DNA of 64,000 nt, taken from Salvia splendens. Its lineage: Eukaryota > Streptophyta > Magnoliopsida > Lamiales > Lamiaceae. The notes under the pieces were generated by a model, which worked only from the letters and a program-made list of their open reading frames with translations, made no database searches and was not told where the DNA came from. A program made the position numbers and the translations under genes. Positions 47,493-56,431 of the stretch are shown here, in pieces (position 1 is the stretch's first letter; each line of letters begins with the position of its first letter). Location of the stretch: contig NC_056046.1 of the NCBI RefSeq assembly GCF_004379255.2, positions 2,976,001 through 3,040,000 on the forward strand. The letters are read 5' to 3'.

Positions 47493-47826
47493 TGTTAAGG
47501 ATCTTCCTCCTTAACTTTGAATTCCACACGTAATCAAGAACAAAGACCGTAGCCGTCGAGCGCCCAAGAGATTTGGGTCGGCGAAGACTTCCGGCAGAGG
47601 GTTGCTGAGCGCGAGAGAGGTTCTCGTCGGCAGCGGTAAAGACGGTTTCTTGATGCACAATTAATTGAGCCAAAATCGATAATTTCATATATTGATTGAC
47701 TGAATATTATGGAAGACTACACACATATTTATAATATGTGTGGATATAAAAAGATATGTTAAATCCCTATAATATCTAAACAAAATAATAAAAGAAGATA
47801 TGCTAAACTAGATAAGCCTCGTATCA
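47493..47826 (-). repeat. LTR (5' LTR in element orientation)
   Basis: Partner of the repeat at 45785-46121. The primer-binding-like site lies directly to its left at about 47472-47492. Confidence 0.88.
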
Positions 47827-47831
47827 GAATA

Positions 47832-50800
47832 TCATTGTTTTTTGGCAATGTGATTGCAAATTTTGCATAGCTAGTTAGGGATAATACAAGACTAACTTTT
47901 TAGTACTCACAATTATTGATACTATTTGGTTGGGGGCTTATCGTCCAGTGCAAGAGAGCGAGGTGGACCATGGAATGGGCTGCCTGCGTGAACTTGAAAT
48001 TAGCCAATCCGAAATCGCTAAGTGATCTTGACTATTTGTACATAACCTGAAAAAACTAATGTGACACGTCAATAATATAAATCTGATTTAGATTTGGCAT
48101 GTACTGTATTCACTCTTAAACAGTTCTATGATATTTGAAATTGTTAAAGAAAGAAAAGTTGTACTACGATTGAATTATCATAATAGGAAAAGGGGGGAAA
48201 TCATCGAATTTTTTAGTTAGTTGGTAAGAAGCAATATTTGAAGCTTGATTTTCTTGGTTGATAGTCACCAAAGTAAACACCTTTCATTGTCATGAGAATA
48301 GTCAAATCTTGAAAGGTCGTAACTGGATTTTTTTTTGTTGCAATCAATTAGTTGATGCTAATATTCCCAAATTTGACCACTCTGAGCCTGTAAAATATTG
48401 GAGTGTGTTATAAGCTTTGATTTTTATATGGCTTCCAATTTATTCTTATGTAGAACATGTATGTCTAGTATTTCAGAATTTTCAGTCAATGTAAATGATT
48501 TTACTAGCCATAGCTACAATTCAACATATCTCCTTTTCTATAGTTACTCACCAGGTTTCATATTTTGAATAAGAATATTAGAAAATAATGTTTTGAAAAT
48601 TTCTAAATTACATAAAATGCAATTACAGGGTAGTAAAATAATTCTTTACCCAAATATAGTGTGGAAGTAAAGTCTGTATGATGGAGGAAGTTATATGGCA
48701 TTATTATTTTAGTATGCACTTTCCATTTTCGATTTCTTGTTAGTTTTAAGTGTTGTTTATGGTATCGTACGTGTTTGATTGTGTTATTTACAACACAAAA
48801 AATGTTTGAATAAAACGATTTAAGTTTAAATAAATATTGAAAATTAGTGTGAGAAATTATTGTTCGTATTATTTGTATGTGGAGTCTCAATAATTCCAAT
48901 TTAATTTCCAGTTAAAATAATGTATTATTTGTGGCGTGATTCGTTTTGCATTGACTACGTAGGTATTAAGTGACGAAGATATGGTTTTGAACAGATATTT
49001 TTAATCAAATTGAATTAATTGAAAAGAGTTGAATTTATTTTAATTCTTATATTTAAGTTACATAACAAAAAAATAAATATCCATTTTTAAGAAGATTGTC
49101 CAAACATTGATTTTTCAGTCAAAACCACTCAGGATTTCAATAGACATGTTATATTCCACATGACATGAAGACTAGTTTACTGATGAGAGTGGAATTTTCT
49201 ACCATTATATCTTTTGCCCCATCAAAAATAACCCAAATGGAAGGAAGTTTCGTGTGTATATAGCTTTATTTGGCTAGTTACAAAGTCAAACTAGCTAGTA
49301 TCAAAATTCTACTAATAGTTTTATGGAATAAATATTTAATTTGACCCCAGGATAATTGCATAGTAGATTCCCGAAGAACTTTATGCATCTAATTTGCTTT
49401 TGTGAGTTTATAAACATGAATTTGAATCTAAAATTTTTTGTTTACTTGTTTATCTCTCCTCCATTACTTATTTGTCACAAAACTCAAAATTTGCCCTACA
49501 TAGACAAATATACTCCTAAGTTTGAATCTAAACAAAGATATGTTTACTAATTCGATAATTGAGATCGAGAAAAATAGATAAATCCTACATGTATTTTTTA
49601 TGTACACCTTGATATATTTTGTGGAATTAAACTAATTTAAGTGTTTATTACACGGTTTCACTTTCCCTCTATATCGCATATATGTTCAAACGATATAGAC
49701 TTTATTTTGTAGTACTTAATCCTAAATCAAAAGGTAAAATGAACACATATGTGATTAAATAAAATTGGTCAAAATAATAATTATCTAAATCGAAAATAAA
49801 TTTAAAGCTTCTGCATTTTGTTTTTGTTAGGCCCCTTTCTATGTTATGACAAAGGCAATATGGAGGAAGGGACACAGTCAAATATTGTATAATTAGTCAA
49901 TTTCGACAGCTTTGGCTTCATTATGATTAATGAGCACACTGGTTGAATACCTGAATCACATTTTTCCAATAAAACCAAATATCAATTTTTTAAAAAATTA
50001 TCCAAGTATTTTGTATAAGACCAATAATCGTACTGAGAAGTCAACCTCAGCCGGATCTTTGTTTTATGAATTCAGTCATTGACTATGTTTAATATTTGAG
50101 TTCCGGTTCAATCTTTGAGTTCTCATTATTTGCTATTTTTATGAACATAAAGGAAATATCATTTCAATTTTTTTGTAAAATCAACGTAAATAACACGCAA
50201 TTAATGTAACTTGACTGATTGGGATTGCTATCTGAACTATTGATGGGTTTTTCAACTAATTTGATTTCTTTCCCCCATGCTATTAATTTGGTTGTAGTAG
50301 TAGTACTTTTTGTTTTTCATTTTCCATATTCGACAACTCGTGCAATAATTCTGTTTAATTTAGATGAATTTTGCTACTATTAGCAATCCCATTTTAATTA
50401 TACATAATTATCATTTATTTAGGTATGATTTGATCAATTTGATTACAATTAATCCTCCTAGTTATGAGTAAAAATTGTTGCTAATGAATTGCCTACAAGC
50501 TGATTAAATTAAGTATTGTCACATTATAGATTTCAAGAAATAAAAAATAAAGTACATAGGCTTGTTCAAAACAAAAATTATGTTGTAAGCATGTTAATTG
50601 TATTAGTAACAAGAAGCCACCCTTCAACTATCGTCAGTCATCCAATTAATATAGGGTTTCGATCCCGACGTGTAAGTAGTAGACAATAATTATAGGTCGA
50701 GGGTTTGAATGACTAAACTACATGGATAAAGAATCATTGTTGATTATTTTTAATATTTTTTTAAAATAAATTTTAATTACTCCGAGTTGATCAAAACCAC

Positions 50801-51288
50801 GGGTAGCGGGTGAATAACTCGACCGGAGGCAACCGGTGTCGGGCTCTGATTTGGACGCTGGTGAAGGAGTTTGTTGCCATTTTCTTTCATATCTTCTTAG
50901 TTCTTTAGTTTGTGCTTGGGCGTATATCATATCGAGTAACTAAATAATTAGTCGAACATATATTTGGATTCATAAAAAGAAATTGATCGGATATACGTGT
51001 CGAAACAAAATTAAATAATGCTGAAAAGTGGAAATATTTTGAGGAAGTTTGGGGGAAATATAGTCCTAATTGATTTTATACGCATGTATCATATGTGAGT
51101 TCCGATTGTGGATCACTTATTTCATATTTATCGAAAGTGATAAATTTGATTACAACTCGAGTTGCCTCAACCAATAAGGAGTTTCGAATCTAATAAATTT
51201 GATTTTCAATTTTCACTAGTGGTTGAAAGGTATTTTAATAGTAAAAAAAAAGAATACTACTACATATGTTTGTAACGCATCCGTAATC
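47832..51288. other. AT-rich intergenic DNA, no gene seen
   Basis: About 3.5 kb without a supported gene. The only compositional exception is 50780-50930, where a minus-strand frame reads RYERKWQQTPSPASKSEP and then CLRSSYSPATRGFDQ. I do not recognise it; it may be a fragment of a lost gene or repeat. Confidence 0.45.
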
Positions 51289-51291
51289 TTA

Positions 51292-51888
51292 GAGTGTCCA
51301 CTATGGTATAGACGCGGCTATAGCCCCCGCCGGGGCGATCTCGGGGCGGTTATAGTGGAGGTAACGTCAGCCCTCGGGCGGACGAGGAGTGTGGGCGCGG
51401 TAGGCGGACGGGCATGCGGCGACTCCGGGGCGGACGGGCATGCGGCGACTCCGGGGCGGACGCGGCGGATAGGCGGGGCTCCTATAGTGGAGCGGTGCCC
51501 GGCGCGGCGGTAGGCGGCGAATTTTTTTTTAATTCACCTATAAATACACCCCATTCTATTCATTATTTTCACACCTTTGTGATTTGCACTAGATTAAATT
51601 TTCGTTGTATAATTTTTCTTGTACTTTAATACGACGAAAATTTGTACTTTAATACGACGAAAATTTGTACTTTAATTTTAATTTCTTCACGTATAGTCGT
51701 TTTCTTCTAATTACGTATAGTCCGATAAATTTATTCATAATTGCTTGAAACATTAAAATAAAAATTTTGGGGCTATTAGTGTCCACCATAGTGGCGGAAA
51801 CAAAAATTTGGGGCTGTGGACAAAAAAACTGGGGCTATGGACAAAAACTGGGACGGGGCTATTTGGGTGTTCGCCTTATAGTGGACAC
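51292..51888. mobile_element. PIF/Harbinger-type MITE derived from the Myb-only element family
   Basis: It starts GAGTGTCCACTATGG after TTA (51289-51291) and ends TTATAGTGGACAC before TTA (51889-51891). The right 130 bp, inverted, closely follow the left end of the Myb-bearing element at 42050: the same order of ATAGCCCC, GTCC(A/C)CAG and a second internal CACTATGGTGGACAC-type copy of the terminus. The left flank shares the CCCCGCCGGGGC words of that element's right flank. No coding sequence remains. A 28-bp unit GCGGACGGGCATGCGGCGAC and its continuation is duplicated at about 51401-51458. Confidence 0.88.
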
Positions 51889-51891
51889 TTA

Positions 51892-52998
51892 CATATATTA
51901 ATATACACAATTTTTGACCCACAAGATTTCCTTGTCGATAAATCATGTTGTAAAATCTAAATCCAATTTTTTAATCGTAAACTCATGAATCATGATAAAA
52001 GAAGATCCTCAACAAAAACCGGAGGATCAACTCATTCGTATAACATTCGTTATGCAAAGGCCATATAATTAACATGAGTAAATTTTTGTCTCAAAATTAC
52101 GAAGTCAAAATTTAAAATTTATACGTTCACACGTGTACCGACGCCATAATCCATCAAATTTCTTGTAAGCCACGTGATTGCTCTCCATGATAATGTGTTT
52201 GATACAAATATTGGAGTAATAAATACATGATGTATCGAGTAATCTCGTTCTCAAATTCAACTCTGTTCTAATTTCTTTGCGTAATAGGAGTCTGGAATTC
52301 GAAATTGCTCCATAAAAAACTTAAATCCGAATTATAAAAATTGGCATGAACATAAAAACCAAATTGCATAAACATATCCAAATATTCAAAAAAAAATCAA
52401 AACTATCAAAATCAAACCGAAATAGCACAATATATAAAAAAAATTAAATTTTGATTTGATTATGATCGGATATTAATTCGGTTTTGAGATTTTTTTTTCC
52501 TCACATCTAAATTCATATATATAACCATTTTAAATTAGATCCTCTTCTAAGTACTACTCCATAACACTGCAAATGCTGTTGCTCAATCCATCCATTAATA
52601 CAATTGTAAAATAGAACGTACAAAAAGAAAAGAAAATGCAATTTTGGGTTTCATTAATTAAATTTTGTGTTTTAAGCGCGGCATCATATAGACGCGCTTT
52701 CCATTTTGGTTTGTCGTAAACATAGTAGACTTTGTTTTTTGACTTTTTTCTCTCTAATGAGATTGGGTCATCTCCCATTAATAAACACATTTTTTTTTTA
52801 TCTCTATATACTTATTTATTTTACTAATGTATTGGGTTATCTCCCATTAATAAACACATTTTTTTTTATCTCTATATACTTATTTATTTTACTAATGTAT
52901 GAAAATCTATAATCACAAAAGTATCTATTTTGTGACATGGAAGGAGTATTATTTCTACTTTATCCTATTCATATTATTAAAATAAAACATTAATAACA
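51892..52998. other. Intergenic DNA with a tandem duplication
   Basis: No gene seen. At about 52762-52908 a 74-bp unit beginning ATTGGGTCATCTCCCATTAA is duplicated in tandem with very few differences. Confidence 0.6.
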
Positions 52999-53062
52999 TA
53001 CTCCCTCTGTTCCATAATAGTGAAGTCATTTCACTTTCTAATAAAAGTCAACACATTTCTTA

Positions 53063-55077
53063 GAGCATCCGCAGTGGTGAGTGGACACTCGTCCGTCCGT
53101 CCGTCCGTGCCAGCGGCGCGGCACCGCCTGCTCGCCGCTGGCGCGGCGCTGCTCGATGCATCGAGCACGTCCGTGCCAACGAGCAGCTGATGTGGCGGGT
53201 TCTGATTAGCCAACGGCATTTTCATTGGAAATTTATTTTTTTTAAATAAAAAATAATACAAAAAATTTAAAAAAATATTTTCAAATTCCCAAAAATATGG
53301 TCGTTTTTTACCATTTTACTAGATTTTTTTATTTTTTATTTTTTTTTTATTTTTTTATTCCCAAAATCATCTATAAATGCACACATTTATCATCCATTTT
53401 TCACATCAAATCATCTTCCATTCATCTATCATTCATATTTTTTCATACAACTTATCTACATCTTCCTCTCTCACTCAAACCCTTTCAAATGGATTTCACC
53501 AATCTTATTGCGGAAGCAGAGCGCGAAGAACAAGAATACTATGAACAATATCGAGCCGCATATGAAGCCTATGTCACTGCGAATACCCCCGCCCCTCCTC
53601 CTCGACCAACTAGATCAACTCGCCGCTACATCCATCGTGACCGAGAGGGAGCCAACGAAAGGCTCGTTGCCGACTATTTTTTCGACCAGCCGAGGTTTCC
53701 GGAAGATTACTTTCGGCGCCGTTTTCGCATGTCAAAATGCTTGTTTATTCGTATTGTCAACACATTATCCTCCCGTGTTGAATACTTTCAAACAAGTACA
53801 GACGCAACCGGTCGGCAAAGTCTCTCGGCGTTGCAGAAGTGTACGTGTGCCATCCGACAACTTGCTACTGGGCAAACGACTGACCTCTTCGACGAGTATT
53901 TGCATGTCGGTGAGTCAACTGGAATCCTTTACCTTAAAATTTTTTGCGACGGTGTTCGTTCAGCTTTCGGTGAGGAATTCCTTCAAGCACCCACCACCGT
54001 TGATTGCCAACGGTTGCTTCGTCTTCACGAAACAGTCCATGGTTTTCCCGGTATGCTTGGCAGCATTGACTGCATGCATTGGAGGTGGAAGAATTGCCCG
54101 ACAGCTTGGAGGAGGCAACACTTAAGCGGCCACAAAGGCGGCGGCCCAACACTTATCCTTGAAGCGGTCGCCGACTACTACCTATGGATTTGGCATGCAT
54201 ATTTTGGTATTGCCGGATCCAACAACGACTTGAACGTGCTCTATTCTTCGCCACTCTTCAATGATGTTTTGAATGGTGTAGCACCGGCGATCGACTTCAC
54301 CGTCAACGGAAATGCATACCACATGGGTTACTATCTCGCCGATGGTATCTACCCAATGTGGTCGACTTTCGTGAAGACGCTCAGCATCCCGCAAGACCCG
54401 AGACGGGTTCTTTTTGCGCAGCGTCAAGAGTCCGCTCGGAAAGACGTCGAAAGAGCTTTGGGATTCTTCAAGCCCGATTCAACATTGTGAAGGTCTCATC
54501 TCGGCTGTGGTATGTGAAAAATATCGCCGACATCATGTACACGTGTATTATCTTGCACAGCATGATTATAACTGACGAATGACCGATGGCGGCTAGCTTT
54601 TACGATGAGGATGAAGCCGGAAGCTCAACCGCGAGGTCTCCCCCACGCCGAGGTGTGCATACGACGGTGGGCGAGGGGATCGAAACAGAGAACACAATGC
54701 GCGATACTCGAGCCCACATTTCGCTACAAGAAGACCTAATCAAACACATTTGGGCGAAATTCGGCCACGAGTAGTGGGTTTTTTTAATTTTATGAATTTA
54801 ATTATGTATTTTTTAATTTTTAGGATTTTAATTATGTAATTTTCAGTTTTTTTTGTAATTTGTAATAGTATTCCGGATATTTTTAATGCATTTTAATTTT
54901 GTGAAAATGTTTTTATTTAAATTGAATAATAGAATGGTGGGACCCTTGAGCTTGTACCCTTAAATTTAAATTGAAGAGCACAGATGTGAGTGATGTGCTC
55001 TTGTCTAAGAGCATGGAGTCAAAGTGGGTCCGGGCCCACATCCGTGCTCGTTGGCAAGAGCACGGATGGGGATGATC
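53063..55077 (+). mobile_element. PIF/Harbinger transposon, transposase-only, copy 2 (decayed)
   Basis: It starts GAGCATCCGCAGTGGTG after TTA (53060-53062) and ends GGATGGGGATGATC before TTA (55078-55080). The right end inverts to GATCATCCCCATCCGTG, a partial match to the left end. It is the sister of the element at 11203-13225 and lies inside a Stowaway MITE. A run of four GTCC units (GTCCGTCCGTCCGTCC) sits near the left end. The right flank carries several GAGCAC or GAGCAT subterminal repeats. Confidence 0.9.
53489..54774 (+). pseudogene. PIF/Harbinger DDE transposase, broken by one frameshift and one stop
   Basis: The frame is intact from the ATG at 53489 (MDFTNLIAEAEREEQEYYEQYRAAYEA) through both catalytic aspartates, in GSIDCMHWRWKNCP and AGSNNDLNVLYSS. 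At about 54459 a run of four T in the sister copy is three T here, shifting the frame within VERA. The rest (FNIVKVSSRLWYVKNIADIMYTCIILHSMI) continues in the next frame to a TGA at 54580-54582, where the sister has a glycine codon. It then runs on to the final stop at 54772-54774. This copy is less decayed than the one at 11626: the metal-binding residues up to the frameshift are all present. Confidence 0.92.
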
Positions 55078-55318
55078 TTATGTTTTACTTTACTTTCTAG
55101 TATTACTTTATTGTCTTTTATCTCTCTACATTTTTTTTATTTTATTCTTTCTTTACTTAAGTTATTTAACATAATTTTCTTAAATCACCTACGGAAAAGA
55201 AACGTCTCCACTACCTTGAAAACTGAGGGAGTATATATGAGTAAAAAATGAAACGGGGTACAAATCTTTGAATAAGGAAAGTGATTAATGACGAGTCTAA
55301 TTACGTTTCCATCACTTA

Positions 55319-55722
55319 GAGCATCTCCAGTGGCGGACGTCCGGTCGGACATCCGGTCGGACGTCGCGACGGGCGACCCGGACGTCCGCCATTGTGGCGT
55401 TTGGGGTCGGATACGGACGTCCCGTGAGGACGTCGGGTGTCCTCGGACGTCCCTGCGACGGGCGGGCGGACGTCCGCCACTGTGGCAAGAGTCGGACGTC
55501 CCGCTCGGACGTCCGAAATTTTTTTATTATTGTGATTTTTTTTATTGCGGGATGTCCTAGTGGGAAGGGCGGACATAGGAGGGGATGTCCTAGTGACGTG
55601 GCAGTGGGATGGGAAGTCCTAGTGACGTGGCAGGAGGTGTTTTTGGGATGTCCTAGTGGATGTCCTAGTGGGATGTCCGCCCACTGGAGATGTCCTAGTG
55701 GGATGTCCTAGTGGAGATGCTC
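55319..55722. mobile_element. PIF/Harbinger-type MITE with internal repeat arrays, in the VQ promoter region
   Basis: GAGCATCTCCAGTGGCG at the left pairs with the right end TAGTGGAGATGCTC; TTA flanks both sides (55316-55318, 55723-55725). The left half holds nine GACGTC palindromes, mostly within CGGACGTCC. The right half holds seven copies of GTCCTAGTG within about 170 bp. It is related, in inverted orientation, to the MITE at 34445-34807, sharing the GGAGGTGTTTTTGGGATGTC and GACGTGGCA segments. It ends 298 bp upstream of the VQ start codon. Confidence 0.87.
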
Positions 55723-55746
55723 TTACTCATCACTATGTTAATGAGA

Positions 55747-55863
55747 TTGACTACTCCTTCCTCGAAACTGCGCAGTCGCCTTTCTTACCACAAAACGACA
55801 TTATCATTCAATCTTGTCTCGATCCGAGGAATTTGCTTCTAACCTCTTTTCTCTCAATTGACT
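55747..55863 (+). promoter_or_regulatory. Two W-boxes upstream of the first VQ gene
   Basis: TTGACT occurs at 55747-55752 and 55858-55863, about 270 and 160 bp before the ATG. W-boxes bind WRKY factors. VQ proteins are WRKY partners, so WRKY control is plausible but only inferred. Confidence 0.45.
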
Positions 55864-55954
55864 GTCTTTTTTCGTTTTTTTATCTGCCGACGCGAGCTCA
55901 AAATTTTAAGAGATAAGCGGAATTTTAATCCCTAATTTGAAAATTTCCGCTCCT

Positions 55955-55963
55955 CTATATAAC
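55955..55963 (+). promoter_or_regulatory. TATA box of the first VQ gene
   Basis: CTATATAAC lies 60-65 bp upstream of the ATG, so the leader is short (roughly 30 bp). Confidence 0.6.
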
Positions 55964-56020
55964 AGTGCCAATCATCAATTCAAACCGTATCCTACAGAGA
56001 GAAATCCAGAGAGAGAAAAA

Positions 56021-56431
56021 ATGGATCAGTATTCCGACATGAGTCAGCAATTGCAGGATTTCAATCTATGGGAGCAGGATTACTTCGCCTCCGTCGATAT
56101 GGAGATGCTTTCTCAAGGATTTCCCGATTCCGCGCCGCCGGAGAATTTCTTCGACGACAAAATCTTTTCGATCAATCCGGATGCGGCGAGGAGCGTGTCG
56201 AGCCCGGAGGCGGCGGCGACTCCGGGGAAGGTGAAGCGGCGGAGGGCGAAGGCGGCGGATGCGGCGGCGCAGTCGACGACGTTTCTGAACGCGAGCATAT
56301 CGAATTTTCGGGCCCTGGTGCAGCAGCACACGGGCTGCCACAACGCGAGTTCCAGCCCGAAAGGCCCGATCACGCTATGCTTTGCTGCGCCAACCAATCA
56401 CGAGGCTCGTCGTCACTACTACTGCTCTTGA
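56021..56431 (+). CDS. VQ-motif protein (small, VQ1-type length)
   Basis: A 136-residue single-exon protein from the ATG at 56021, which follows an A-rich context (GAGAAAAAATGG) and lies 60 bp after the TATA box. The N terminus is acidic and aromatic (LQDFNLWEQDYFASVDMEMLSQGFPDS). The middle is Ala-rich with a basic patch KVKRRRAKAAD (70-80), a possible nuclear signal. The VQ motif FRALVQQHTG is at 96-105. The tail is short (GPITLCFAAPTNHEARRHYYCS). VQ proteins bind WRKY transcription factors through this motif and tune defence and growth responses in the nucleus. The middle third is much more GC-rich than its surroundings. It has the same orientation as the second VQ gene 5 kb downstream. 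Confidence 0.9.
   Translation: MDQYSDMSQQLQDFNLWEQDYFASVDMEMLSQGFPDSAPPENFFDDKIFSINPDAARSVSSPEAAATPGKVKRRRAKAADAAAQSTTFLNASISNFRALVQQHTGCHNASSSPKGPITLCFAAPTNHEARRHYYCS

Larger units (their letters stand above)
45785..47826 (-). mobile_element. LTR retrotransposon without pol (internally deleted or non-autonomous)
   Basis: Two near-identical direct repeats of 334-337 bp (45785-46121 and 47493-47826) begin TG and end CA and enclose 1371 bp. GAATA flanks both sides (45780-45784 and 47827-47831), a 5-bp target duplication. Orientation is minus: next to the right LTR, on the minus strand, lies a primer-binding-like stretch TTGGTGCTTTCATTGAGAGC, and next to the left LTR a purine run GGGGAG. The inside encodes short broken frames rich in Ser/Pro/Gln and an acidic stretch (DEDDSDLHWD), gag-like at best. 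I see no reverse transcriptase, RNase H or integrase. A frame starting MKLSILAQLIVHQETVF reads out of both LTRs. Confidence 0.9.
53001..55231. mobile_element. Stowaway-like MITE split by a Harbinger insertion
   Basis: The left part 53001-53062 begins CTCCCTCTGTTCC after TA. The right part 55078-55231 ends AACTGAGGGAG before TA and includes the CTACGGAAAAGAAA stretch seen near the right end of other Stowaway copies here (CGTGCCGAAAAG). Between them sits the Harbinger copy 53063-55077 with its TTA duplication. Removing the insert leaves a MITE of about 213 bp. Confidence 0.78.

Noticed and set aside
55288..55711. Overlapping frames of about 90-105 codons on both strands
   Set aside because: Products of the CGGACGTCC and GTCCTAGTG repeats of the MITE at 55319; no family resemblance.
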